DNA from: Neoscytalidium dimidiatum
Taxonomy: Eukaryota > Ascomycota > Dothideomycetes > Botryosphaeriales > Botryosphaeriaceae
Direction: 5' to 3'
NCBI GenBank assembly: GCA_037367355.1
Contig: CM074696.1
Span: forward strand, 4,402,001-4,466,000
Length of the DNA stretch: 64,000 nucleotides
The notes beneath the pieces were generated by a model. It had not been told where the DNA came from. It saw nothing but the letters and a program-made list of their open reading frames with translations, and did no database searches. The position numbers and the translations under genes were made by a program. Positions 45,895 through 57,308 of the stretch are shown here, in pieces (within the stretch, counting starts at the first letter, position 1; each line of letters begins with the position of its first letter).

Positions 45895-48747
45895 GCCCTA
45901 CACCACAGCACCTCCACGAGAGGGAATTGCGAAACCGCCGGGTCCCAAGAAGAAGATGAAAATGGTGTTCGCGCGCCGTAGCGGCGGGTATCCACGGCTT
46001 GGTACCTGCATCCGCGTCTTCAGCTGCACGAGACTGTGCTGGTGATGGTGTGGGGAAATTGCAATCTACCGGTTTCCTGAGCTGAAGAGATGCGACACCC
46101 AGCCTTCCGTCACGTTGTGCTGGTGGCGCTTAGCGCCAGCCGTTGGGCTCTTTCTGCGTTTCTCACTAAATCATCTTCGTCATCCCTTCATTCACTTCAC
46201 GTCACTTTCTCGTCTCTCGGATGCTTTCGGCACCGAAATGAGTGGAGGACAGAAACAACAAGCGGAACCTCGTGTCAACGTTATCTCGGGTTACTCTGTT
46301 CCTTTTCCGATCGGATTTAATCACGTCTGGTCGGTGAGCCATGAAGGTCAAGGAGGTCAGAAGTTACGAAGTACGGTTTGATGCTTCGGAGAGTTCAATA
46401 ACTACAGTGCCGATGGGATGAAGCAAAAGCATGTTCGCAAGAACCATATTCGGCTAAGTGTTGGAATTCCGCGCTTCCGAGTCTACTGAGGATGTTGGTC
46501 TGTGAAGTTGATCACCTAAGCCTCAGGAAATCATCACGCAGCTCGCGCCACCCTCTCGTTAGGAAAGCCTTTACCTGCAAGGCAACACGATGGTTCCAAA
46601 ATCATCTCAAAGCTTAGACCATCCCATGGATAGTTGAAGCAGTCGTCTAGACATACATGTCTAAAGAGGAACCTCGTATTCACATTCGGATAAATCCTTC
46701 AACTCTAGATGCGCACCTTTACTTGCTGCTACCATGATCTTGAAACCGAACTCGTACATAACGTATCGCCACAAACCTTCTCGCTTGTAGACTTCAATGT
46801 ACGGTGAAATCCAGGCCATCGTCATCTTACATGGCGAAGTCTTGACATTTCAGCCGAATGTCGCGATAACGTTAAGATCAGACGTCAACCCTATTGGTTG
46901 ATCCAGATCTAAGAGGTAGGCATTTTACCCAGCCGAAAAACAGGTAATCCAGATCGTGCGCAAAAGCCGGGCAAGAGCACCTGACTCTGAATCATTGCAC
47001 CGCCGTATTCCTAAGAACAAGTGGACCTGCGCATTCAGGCAGAAGCGAGCATGGCAAGCTCCGTGCAACGGTGGAGGCCCGCGCCTCATCACAGCTATAG
47101 CTGCAAATGAAGACGAGAGTAAAAAATTAGAGGGAAGGCTTGGACACCACGCGTCCTTACAGACGCAGTTGCCCACAGGCGCACCCCACACAGAGCCTCC
47201 TGGTCCCCAATCGGAAACCCGTCAAACCACAACTGCCGAGCTTTAGGTTACGTCAAAAGAGTGGCAGGGCCACAAAGGACAGGGGCTCGAGCACCGCCCA
47301 CCCCTGACCTTTGCCTTCTGTTACAGGATTCCCCGTTCTTGGCGAACGCCCCCCTAAGCTTACCGCGAGTAAGCAAGATTTCCCCACGAACACGCCCACG
47401 CCTACGCAATGCCCTCCGCGCCCGTCGCAACTAATGCGCAATGGGGTGTGGCGGTGGTACTTACGTACAACGCGTGCGACAATTCCAAGGGTTCGCAGGC
47501 CATGGTATCGGTTCCGCCGCTGTCGTGCTACCCAGGGTAACTTGTTTGCTGTTAAGAGAAAAAGAAAGGAGAGAGAAAGAAGCTTTTAAGCTCAGCCATC
47601 ATCTTCATGATCAGCAGCATCATCCCCCCACCTCCTACTCTTTGCCGCGTGCGGCGACTAAGAATAGTAACACGGAAACTTCCATACCGCTTTCCAAAGA
47701 GTTTGGAAAAGTTCCCCCTTATCCCTTCCTTCCCACTCTCGCTCTCTTCCCTTTCTCCTGTTTCGGTTCTCATCCCAGCACTGCGGCTGAAGCAAGAACG
47801 CAGGGATCCTGAGGGAAAGCGAGGGGGAAAAGTATAAGATATTACAGAGAGGTTAAAGTTGATAGTGAGTGTGTGTGCCCGCGCGCATGCGCTTGGGAAA
47901 AGGGGGAAACCTCGGAACCGAATGGACGATGATTCAGAAAAGCGGGAGGGATCTGGTCGGAGTCAAAAGTTATGTCTATATTTAAACTTATTATAGGGTC
48001 TCCTCGAGAAAATATAGGTGATACGAGAGCCTCGGACTTTTTTTTTTTCTTTTTTTTTCTTTTTCCTGTGACATCATATCGACGCCGGATTTGAATAGAG
48101 TAATGAAAACGGCACATCCGCTGGTAGCTGAAGGTACTCTTTGATAGAGCCCTGGACGGCGTTCGCTTCTCTTTTTTCCTTCTCCCTCTAATGTGTATCA
48201 TCCGGACTTCTTCAGTTTCCTTTTAATCGACCCTTTTTCCTTTAATCTTGTGTTCAGAAAATGACAAGTAGTGGCTACATTGAGGGGGTGAATACTAGCT
48301 GACTGGCTTTGCAATGTCTTGTTGTCTTATCCGAGCATGTTCATCATGATCCAAATGAAGCATAGTAGAACACCAACTGATATTGCACACTCCATGACGA
48401 TTGTGAGAAACGTAATTTCGGAGGAACTGCATCTTCTCGAATAGCTCTGGCAGCTAGCCCCAACCATTTTTTAATTCTACCATCTCACGGGACCATCGAA
48501 CAACGGTTCAGGGTCTTGCCACAGGCGCAGTGCCCCTCTCCCAACAAGAAAAACCCCTCTCACCAACAGAAGCCACAGGCCCCAAAAGAGCGCACAGAGG
48601 GAGAGTGAAAAAAAAAAATTCTAGAGCAAGACAAAACCCGTCCAACCGTCCATCCACCACCGTCCCGCCACGCATCTTCCCACACCAAGACGAAGAATAT
48701 CGAACACCAAAGCGGAATTCCATCCACAGAAAAAAAAAAAAACGAAA

Positions 48748-49164
48748 ATGAAACCCACCCTCGCCCTCCTCGCCGCCCTCCTCATCACCCTCGCCGTCGC
48801 CCTGCCACCACGGCGACCGCAGCGGCCCCCCTACCCTCCGCACCACCGAACCTACCATCTCCTCCCGTACGGCGGCCGGGACGGCGATGACGGCGGCCGA
48901 CCCATCGCCATCGTCGACCGCCGCCGCCGCCGCCAGCTCGTCGTCCCGAGCATCGATCCGCCGGCCGCGCCTTTTGGGAACGCGAGCGCCTCGACGCCGT
49001 CTACGTTCAGTCCGTTCAAGCGCAGAGACGATGGGAACAGCAGCTACAGGGAGGAGGAGAAGGAGGAGGAGGAGGGGGGAGTGAGACGCCGGGGAAGGAT
49101 GAAACTTCCTGGTCTGGTGGGGGGAAAGACGCCTGAGCACTGCAGAGTTGAGCACGAATGTTAA
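48748..49164 (+). CDS. Candidate small secreted protein
   Basis: 138-codon single-exon ORF. The ATG at 48748 follows an A-rich leader (AAAA before the ATG) that suits a fungal start. The first 20 residues are a textbook signal peptide (MKPTLALLAALLITLAVA then LPP). The mature part is Pro-, Arg- and Gly-rich, with possible dibasic processing sites (PFKRRDDG, VRRRGR), an acidic Glu run and only two cysteines at the very C-terminus (EHCRVEHEC). No family is recognised. Small size and secretion fit an effector or processed peptide, but low complexity makes chance possible. The larger minus-strand ORF over the same DNA (48508-49278) has no domain. The gene converges on the Hut1-type gene. Confidence 0.45.
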   Translation: MKPTLALLAALLITLAVALPPRRPQRPPYPPHHRTYHLLPYGGRDGDDGGRPIAIVDRRRRRQLVVPSIDPPAAPFGNASASTPSTFSPFKRRDDGNSSYREEEKEEEEGGVRRRGRMKLPGLVGGKTPEHCRVEHEC

Positions 49165-49401
49165 TGCATCCAAAGAAAAATCCAGACACGAAATAGATTG
49201 GAAAGGGAAAGAACAACGAGCACTTTCTTTTCGACTTCTCCTTTTTGACTTGAAAAAAAAAGGCTGATATTCACTCACGAAAAGAACTGTCTAAGTGATA
49301 CCAGAATCCCAATGGAGGTTCAGAAAACGCCTCCCGATGCATATCCCCCAACGCACCTCTACTCCATCTAAATGCCTTTACTCCTTGAAAATTTTTTCTA
49401 A

Positions 49402-49704
49402 TCACAATTCCTTCTTCCCTTCCGCCTTAGCGGCAGCAGCAGCAGCCTCCAACTTCGCCTTCTCCTTCTGCTTCTTCTCGCGCCTGTTGATCGCCGCCTC
49501 CGCGCCGATGCCGCCGAACACGAGGCCGACGCCCAGCCACTGCATGCCCTGGATGCTGTGGCCGAACCACAGCACCGACAGCACCATAGTCAGCATCTTG
49601 CGGGTGACGGTCACGGTGACCAGGAGCAGGGACGAGAAGTGCGCCAAAGTGTAGACTAAAAGAAGAGCGTATCTGTTAGTGGACCGCGCTCTCCTGAACC
49701 AAAA

Positions 49705-49748
<44 letters not shown>

Positions 49749-50882
49749 GTGCGGCGGAGGGAAAAGGGTAGAAAAAAAAAAAACTTACAGATGAACACCT
49801 GCCCCACGGCACCGCACGCGGCGAACGACAGCACGTCCCAGCCGACCTGCGGATACCTGGTCACGAAGCTCAGCGCCTCCTGCAGCTCGCCGCCATCGGC
49901 GGCGGACATGCCGAAGAAGGCGCCGACGGGCGTCTGGGCGATGTACGGCGAGAGCAGGAGGTAGGCGCTGGTCAGGACCGTCGACATGATGTTCTGGGCG
50001 CACATCATCTGGGGGCCGGAGAAGGGCCTGAAGGCGGAGAAGATGTGGTCCTGGGTGGAGTTGGTCAGGCCGTCGAAGAGCAGGTTGATGCCGAGCAGCA
50101 GCAGGCCCCAGGCCGTGTTGTTGCCGACGCCGGCGTTGTGCCTGCCCGCCTTCTTCGCGGTCGACGGGTGGTGCAGGGTGAAGACGGCGACGCCGATGGT
50201 CACCAGCGCCACGACGGCGTACTTGTACAGCGGGTAGCGCTTGCGGAAGACGGTCAGGTGCAGGAACATGACGGGCAGCAGCTTGCAGCTCTTGGCCAGG
50301 ATGAAGGTCACGTAGTCGATGTACTTCAGGCTCGCGTAGCCGAACGGCGAGGCCAGCGACGACGTCACCGCCACCAGGGCCAGGGGGAAGAAGATGCGGC
50401 GCGAGGGGAAGATGGCCGGGATGGGTCCGCCCTTCGGCTTCGACGAGACCAGGTACACGTAGCCCGTCAGCGCGGCGAAGGCCGACTGCACCGTGTTCAG
50501 GAAGATGGAGTAGGTGAACGTCTCGGGCGCGGCGGGCGGCCCGTAGCGCGTCGTGGTGATGCGCTCCTGGAGGAGGGCCCAGGACAGACTGCAGAGTGAG
50601 GGCTCGGATGTCAGCGCTGCCGATATTACTTTGTCGTGCCTCTTTCGAGGGCGTACGCGCAAGCGCGCATTGCTCGTGCTGTCCTTACAATGAAGCGTAT
50701 ATGCCGGCGACGCAGACGACCAGCTCGGCAACGCCGGCTTGCTTCTGGGCCGGCGGTGGTGGTGCGCTCGGCCTGGTACTGCCATTTGCGAGGGACCCGT
50801 TTTGCGACTTTGCGTCATGCTGGGTGATTGCGCCATTGCCGCCCTGGAGCGCCGGAGCTGGCGAGGACTTCTGACGCGCCAT
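49402..50882 (-). CDS. HUT1: UDP-galactose/nucleotide-sugar transporter homolog, Hut1 type
   Basis: ER multi-pass transporter of the SLC35B1/HUT1 family, thought to move nucleotide sugars or related nucleotides into the ER lumen. Exons: 50882..50689, 50588..49789 and 49655..49402; introns of 100 and 133 nt; 415 residues. After a polar N-terminus of 50 residues, VAELVVCVAGIYASF-LSWALLQERITTT gives the family opening. It is followed by SLASPFGYASLKYIDYVTF, ILAKSCKLLPVM, GLLLLGINLLFDGLTNSTQD, GPQMMCAQNIMS and YTLAHFSSLLLVTVTVTRK (family signature), with RKMLTMVLSVLWFGH beyond. About ten helices are expected. The protein ends GKKEL, so Lys at positions -3 and -4 form a dilysine ER-retrieval signal, agreeing with ER location. 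Intron 2 carries a long (CT)n polypyrimidine repeat on the coding strand. Confidence 0.93.
49713..49744. repeat. (AG)n microsatellite in HUT1 intron 2
   Basis: About 15 AG units, flanked by two poly-A runs. On the coding (minus) strand it is (CT)n upstream of the acceptor of the 133-nt intron. Confidence 0.9.
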
Positions 50883-51922
50883 GTCGTAGCTGTATAATCC
50901 TCGCAGGGGTCGAGGCGGATGTGCGACGATCGGAGACGTCGAAGAGAAAGGATGCGCGGCGCGCTCGGACGAGATGCGGCGAAACGGGGAGCGAGATTGC
51001 GGGTAAGGAGCGTGTTCGAGGGTCTGGCCTAGCGGGAGAGCGTCGTCATGGTCTTGGGAGGGGAAGGGCTGCGACGGGGTGTCAGAACAGCGGAGGGCGA
51101 ATTATAAGGCGCGTCTTTGATTGCAGGCGGCGTTGGATGTCGATAGGTGGCATCAAGGTCCCTTGGCCGAGGCGCCAGACCAAGCTTCTGCCGATCCCCG
51201 CGCCATCTTCAGCCCCAACGCCCCACCGCCCAGGAGCTTAAATTAAAATAGACCACATGCCTCAGGCAGAAGCTGACCTTATGTTGGCCGGAAAAATATC
51301 ATACTGGCGCCTTCATCGGCGGGAGCGGTAAACCTAGAAGAAGCGGCCCTCGCTGTGTACACAGTCACTCTCCGCCTGCTAAAAGCCGCCCTGGCGACGC
51401 GACTTGCTAACCGCCATGGACCTTCCGTTTCCGGTATCCCGCGTTGTCTTTCTGTTTCCGGAAGTTCAGTGTTGATTCGGCAGCACCACGTTGCAACACG
51501 AGCGCATACACCTCGTAGATGAGTCCATCAGAGCCTACATACATTCGTGTATCTTGTCTCGCGGCTTAGAAGCCAAGACTATGCACAGCTGCAGTGTCGA
51601 TTCAATACAAATTGCGGATCACAACGTTCGTCGGTATAGAAATGGAGGCCTCAAACGTCAATTCATTTATGATGACCTGCTTATCGAGTAACAGTGAGCC
51701 TCTGTTGCTCCGGAAACCAGGCTATTCTACCCCCAATATTGCAACGTATTGTCCATACCGTTGGAGTGGCGTACCTGTCATTAAGTGGCCTTTACTCAGT
51801 CGTGATGCCCTTGACGATGGCCAAGAGAGCCCTGATGAGATGGGTTCCAATAAGGAGCCCCTAGCTTGACCGAGAGATGATACCGTGAGGGTTGTAAGAA
51901 TCAGCTGTGCATTACCGCCATC
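50883..51922. other. Intergenic region upstream of HUT1
   Basis: Holds the HUT1 promoter and the 3' flank of the next minus-strand gene. GC-rich to 51,240, AT-richer after. No gene is seen. Confidence 0.5.
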
Positions 51923-53794
51923 TCACTTCTCATCCTCAAAACGGAGCCAGGGGCGATCAGCCTCGCTGAGACGAGACGTCTCTTTCTCGGCTCCAGCAAC
52001 GGCGTCCTGAGCTGTAGAATCATCCTTGGAAGCAGTGCATTCACCGCCATTGCCACCGCCAGATCCACCGCTCGCCAACTCGCCATATCCACCGCCGCTA
52101 CCACCGCCAATAGCGCCGCCCGATTCACCCATTTCAACTCCACCGGGTCCACGGGAGCAACGCAGCTCCTTCTCCTGCGCATTGAGTTCCTCGATCTTGT
52201 TCTTGAGCAGGTACCACAAGGGAGAAAAGCGCCAGACTTCATCGTAGTAGCATTTGGCGTGGTCACGTCCCTTCATCCAAGCCTCCGTTGCCTTGCTCTC
52301 CTCCTGCATCACCGTCTTGCGGTCTGCGTTGCTAGCACGGACCGTGCTGCCAAGGTTAGTGCAGCCGAAGTTGTGGAGAGCCTTGAGCGTGGCCTTGTGG
52401 GCTGGGTCGTTGACTACGGGACTACGTCAGTTAGAATAGTTCGGTCAACGGGGCAGGGTCTCGAAATTCAACCCTAGGAGGCAAGAAACAGAAATTTGAT
52501 GAATCGATAGCGTTGGTAGGAACAGATGATATGAGAAGAGAGGACGACACTTACTAAACAGGCTGACCCCGTTGCCAGCATTGATAGGCGGCATGACTTG
52601 CGCGCACTCCTTGACGGCATCCTTGACCGAGGACACCTCGCGAAAGATCCACCCTAGAGCATCTACGACAACATAGCGCGGCTCGAACACCTCGACCGCA
52701 TCTACCGTTTCGACTTCACTATCATCGTCATCGCTAATGACGATAGCGTCCACCTCATCGCCGTCGTTCTTGAGACGCTTGCCGCCCTGGCTGTTGCAGT
52801 AGTGGTCAGCGTCACCGCTGGTGTCCTTGTCTGAGTCAGTGTAGAAATTGTCATCATGCAATGGAGGTGTTCTTACCTTTGAGTTCTTGGAGATGATAGG
52901 AGTAGGAATTTTAATTCCGTTACAGAGGCTCTTGATATACGGAGGCAAGCCTGGCATCTCCCAGATGCTGAGAGGCCCGCGCTTCTCGAGTTCCTTGACC
53001 CGGATCTCATTGTTGTAGACAGTAACGGACTCGTCCAAAGCCTTGCGCTGATCCTCCTGCTCACCGCAGACCTGGGCTGCGCTCTGGACCTCGTTGCCAG
53101 AGCCCTGATCCTCCAGCACAGCGAGGTTATCTTCGAGGACACCCGAGCCGAACAGGGCACTGTTGGCAAAGCCTGCATCAAGCTGAGAGTTGATGGCAGA
53201 GTTCTGAGTGTTGAGGTCAGCGCTACTAGTCGAGTTCTGACCCGCACCGTTGTCCAAATTCTGACCACGAAGCATGGCGAGATTATCTCGAAGGCACTGC
53301 GTGTCGAACATGGCGAGGGTGGCGAAGCCTGCGTCGAGCTGGGAGTTGATGGCAGAATTCCGAGCGCTGAGCTCAAAGTTACTAGCCAAGTCCTGCATGG
53401 CGGGCAAGGAATTGTTGGCAGCAAAGGCTCGAGCATTGTGTTCAGCGGCCGTGCTGCCGTCAGACAGGTCATGCTGGCCCGAGTTGTTCTGGGCAGCGCT
53501 GATGCTAATGTTTGCGTTGATAGCACTGTTTTTGGAAGCAACCGATTCCAGAGAAGCAACAGCATCGCGAGCGACGGTGGGTGGCGCAGGAAGGGTCGGG
53601 TCGTCGCAGATGATGCTCAGGCGGGAACGTTTGGGCTTGTTGGCACCATCCACACCCGTAACAGGAGCTACCCAGAGGATCAAGTGGGCATTGGGGAAGT
53701 GCTTCCGAGCTTCGGCGAGGACAGCAGACGGGCACTCATCCGGGCTCATGAGCGCGAGCTTGGCGCGAAGCAACTCGATATTAGGGCGCGACAT
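51923..53794 (-). CDS. Unknown protein with internal tandem repeats
   Basis: Probable exons 53794..52877, 52825..52555 and 52413..51923, encoding 559 residues. The 51-nt first intron (GTAAGA...ACAAG) is a multiple of three with no stop, so reading through it would give 576; the second is 141 nt with a CTAAC branch site. I chose the ATG at 53794 (MSRPNIELLRAKLALMSPDE); an in-frame ATG at 54088 would add about 98 residues that look like leader. Residues about 70-270 contain related units: NSAINANISIS, then NSAINSQLDAGFATLAMF and NSAINSQLDAGFANSALF, each of the last two followed by a DNLA(M/V)L segment. An acidic patch (ISDDDDSEVETVD) comes later. The C-terminal exon has YYDEVWRFSPLWYLLKNKI, then a Gly/Ser-rich stretch. 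No known domain; I assign no function. Confidence 0.7.
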
Positions 53795-54998
53795 GGCGTT
53801 GGATCGGTTGTGGGTGTTCCTGGACAGGCTGATGTCGTGTTGCTGTGCACGGTCTTGCAGTCCGAGCGAAGATCTAGCTTTGATGGAGTGTGAGTGAGCC
53901 AAAGACAATGCGCACGCCGAAGGATGTTGCTGGAGGAAGAAGGAGGGAAGGACAGGCAGATGAAAGGGAAGTTTTCTAAAAAGATCTTGTAACAGCCAGG
54001 AAAAGAGAGAACCCGGGCCGGCCATAGAATTTGGCGGAATAGAAAGGTGCACAAGCGACATGACGCATGTGAAAGGCCACTTTAGCATAGCGTTGAAAAG
54101 ATCTAAGCAAAATATCTAAAGAGACATAGGACTCGTCACATATCATGAGTACTCGGTGGCGACTGCTTCAGAGTGTGAAGACATCAAAGAAAAACGCCAA
54201 ATCAAGGAAAACTCGGCGATAGTTGGTTAGCATTGAAGACTTCGTTGGCGGAGGGCGTCATAGCTTTGATTCACAGTTGGCATATGCGGTGAGATTATCA
54301 AGTTACTAAGCTTGGCTAGCTTCTGCCAACTTTTCCTGCCAATCCATGTCAGCACGCGCAATCTCAGTGGAGCAATAATCCTTCTGCATTATTCAATAGA
54401 CTTGTCTTCCGATCGTCCTTTCATTCGTTATTTACAAGGTCATAATCATTTTGCCAGCCCGCTCTAGCTGACGGAGAGTGAGTGCCCCTGTAGATCATGC
54501 GAATGAAGAGAGAGGGGCTAGGAGGTCGGGAATAAGAAAGGGCAAGAGTGCTATCGAGAGCTAAGAGATTGTTCGAGTCAAAGGTGTTTTTGGGAGTTTG
54601 CGTGCGTTTTGTGTTGTGTTGGAGCGAGGTGTGGGGGATGGTCTTCTCTGGCAGTCCTTGGCCAGAGCCAACCATTTGCCGAGAAAATGACAGCCTGAAT
54701 GCTGACGTCCAGTTCCTCCGCGCGAGCTGGCGAAGGATAAACGTACGGATATCAAGACATAAATCATGAAGTCGTAACCGCTCAACTTGCGAGAGGATTA
54801 TGAGCTGAGAACATAGCCGGTCGAAGCACTAAGGAGACTGCTTTTGGATAATCATGGGAGAGCGAAGCCAGAAGACCGGAAGCCGCGTGACAACCGAGGG
54901 TCCGGAAGCGGCTAGACGTAACTCCTTCGCCATGCTCAAGCACGGCTAGACTGGCAGTGCCGAAGTTCAAATAGAGGTCCAGGTCCACAACTGTGACC
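53795..54998. other. Intergenic region
   Basis: Upstream region of the repeat-protein gene and 3' flank of the KH gene. The open frame continuing from 53794 to 54088 looks like leader sequence. No separate gene is seen. Confidence 0.5.
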
Positions 54999-56169
54999 TT
55001 ACTCCTGAGGCACCTGGCTGCGGCGCATCTTCTCTGCCTCGAGATTCTCGTAGAGCAGGTACAGGGCCTTCTCGTTGCTGCTGGGGCTGCCCATGATGGT
55101 GAACATGCGCTCACCGGTCTCGTCGTGGGGTGCCTTGGCAATGGAAATGCGCGCACCAGAGCTCTTCCTGATCTCGCTGATCTTACTGCCACCGCGTCCG
55201 ATGATGCAGCCGACCATGTCCGAGGGAATGCTGATGTTTTGAGTCTGGATCTCTTCGCCATCCTCAGTAGTAGTGGGCATGGGAGGGCGCGAAGCAGCAT
55301 CGGAACCGGAACGGCGACTATAAGTCGGCGAGTCGCTGAAATCGTTACCGTGGCCGGTACGGTTGTAGGAGCGGTTCCCAGCAAAACCGTTGCTAATGGG
55401 ACCAGTACCAGCTTGGACTCGAACAGCTGGGTTGTACAGAACAGTTCCATAGCCACGCTCGTGGTCGTCGATGAGGCACTTTCCGATCTCCCAGGTGGCC
55501 TTCTCGATGCCCTCAGGTGTGCCCTGGATCTCGACGATGCGCTCGGTAGACTGAGGAAGCATTTCCTTCTGCGCAACCATGCGAACGCCAGAGGCATCCT
55601 GGATCTGCTTGATCTTCAGGCCCTGGCGACCAATAATGGTGCCCATCTGGTTGTGGGAAATGAGCAGGCGAACGGCTATGGGCGCGGATGATTAGCACAG
55701 CTCCAATGAACATCGGACTAGGATGGCTGGGCGCATTGTAGAGGGGAATTGCTGGACAGGGTATCCCGGACTTACGATGGGTGCCGCTGGTGTTGATCAC
55801 CCCGCCCATGCCAACGGCGGGCGCGCCCTCGAGCAGGCCCTTCGCGACGAGGTGGTAGGCCTTAGCGATGCCGCTTAGGGCGCCCGTGACGGTGAGGACA
55901 CGGTCGTGGACGCCCGGAACGACCTTGCTGACGCCGGCGCGGACGCCAGTCTCATCGCGCAGATTGGCGACGTTCTGACCGGCCTTGCCAATGATGACAC
56001 CAGCTTCCTTGGAGGAAACGATGGCGCGCAGGGTCAATTGCGCATTGGCGTATTCCTCTTCGGTCCTGGGGATGGGTTCGCCGTTGTCGGTGGTGCTGAG
56101 ATGCTGGAATGACTGGGCGACGTCGTCAACACCAGCGGGAGCTTGCAGAGCGACCTCTTCGGCAGACAT
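54999..56169 (-). CDS. Three-KH-domain RNA-binding protein (Rnc1/Pbp2/Hek2 type)
   Basis: Poly(C)-binding-type protein that binds single-stranded RNA; fission yeast Rnc1 and yeast Hek2/Pbp2 are the nearest named relatives by architecture. Exons 56169..55776 and 55675..54999 with a 100-nt GTAAGT intron; 356 residues. KH1 lies at about 47-115 with loop GKAG (AGVIIGKAGQNVANLRDETG). KH2 at about 135-205 has GRQG (MGTIIGRQGLKIKQIQDASG). KH3 at about 270-345 has GRGG (VGCIIGRGGSKISEIRKSSG). All three GxxG loops are intact. The linker between KH2 and KH3 is Ser/Gly/Arg-rich and likely disordered. The intron falls just before KH2. The long plus- and minus-strand ORFs in other frames here are shadows. 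Confidence 0.93.
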
Positions 56170-57308
56170 GGTGTCAGGGAAAGGTCCGGTGGTTTGCTAG
56201 AACAGAAAGTTCAAAGATATCCAATGGCGGATGATGCGGCGCGGCGATGCAGAGCTGCGACGCGTCGGGAAGCCGTTATAGAGGAGGCGTGGAGGGGGAT
56301 CTTGCGGTCGCGCTGCTTGTTGTCAGCCAGCTGTTTGCGAGCCTGGGCAAGCAGGACTTACCGAGCTGTCGGAAGGCAGTGGCGAGCGGCGGCGGGGTCT
56401 GTCGGCGGGCGGGAAGTAGGAGGGGTGCGGCGGCACGGCGGAAAAGGGAGGAGGGGGGAAGGAGAGATAGAGGAGACGGAGGTTAGAGAGGAGGTGATGG
56501 GCGGAGATAGAGCGCTGTGGTGCTGGGTGGGTGAAAGCGGTGGTGTCGTGGTGCTGGGCGGGGAATAATGGGCGCGCGGGCAGCGGGCAGCAACCGAGCC
56601 ACTACTCGCCGGCGGGCTGGAGCTTCAGTTCAGTACATGCCCAGCTAGCAGCAGCTACCGCCCACACACGGGCCCTGCCTGCCTGCAGGGCCCTTCCTCC
56701 ATGCTGCCCTCAACGCGCATCCCTTGACAATCTGCTGCCATGCCTGCTGCCACACTGGCTGCTTGAACCGTCCCACACTAGTCGTCCGCGACTCAGCAAT
56801 CCGATTCCGCGGTCTTTGCAAGCAGGCAAGCGGTCCAATTGCCGCCGCGGCCCGCGCCTGCAAGCTGCGAGCTGCGAGCTTTGCGCCAGGGAGCCGTCGC
56901 TCTCTCCCACGCGCGCCGCCCGCGCGAAGAAATCAGTGGCGAGAGAGCGTCTACCGCGCGTCCGCACGGCCGGCACCCATGTCCACCCACCAACCCACGC
57001 GCACGGCAAGCCCCACCACTCCTCTAGGTCCAGACGCCGCGGTCCGGCTGCTGCCATCTCGGATGCGCGCTCTCCGGTGCCAGTTTCGGCCGGAGCTCGC
57101 GCGCAGCCGCACGGTCACCTCAAAAACACGACTCAATTGCGGATGCCTGTGATGGGGAATGCTGGTGGCCGGTGGGGACGACGCACCAGCCGCGCTTCGA
57201 GCTAGTTGTGCGAGACCTGGTTACACGCCTCCAATCGCATCACGCTTCACGATCCAACTGCCCGGCTCTCCCGCCAACGGCTTCAAGGGATGCCCGAGAC
57301 AACCTGTG
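56170..57308. other. GC-rich intergenic region upstream of the KH gene
   Basis: Promoter of the KH gene at the left, very GC-rich sequence at 56,600-57,150 with overlapping ORFs in several frames, and the 3' flank of the dehydrogenase. No gene is supported. Confidence 0.5.

Larger units (their letters stand above)
43788..48747. other. 5-kb gene-poor spacer downstream of the Rua1-type gene
   Basis: Besides one doubtful ORF at 44460-45002, nothing convincing is coded here. It holds T-rich sequence near 44,190, tandem CAGCCCC at 45033-45069, poly-A at 45878-45894 and a T/C-rich tract at about 48039-48063. ORFs are short and mutually overlapping. The right end should contain the promoter of the small secreted-protein gene. 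Confidence 0.45.

Noticed and set aside
48508..49278. 256-codon minus-strand ORF over the small secreted-protein gene
   Set aside because: Larger than the sense ORF but without signal peptide, domain or plausible composition; the sense ORF has a proper start context and signal peptide.
54782..55597. 271-codon ORF in another frame over the KH gene
   Set aside because: It overlaps two intact KH domains in the true frame; shadow.
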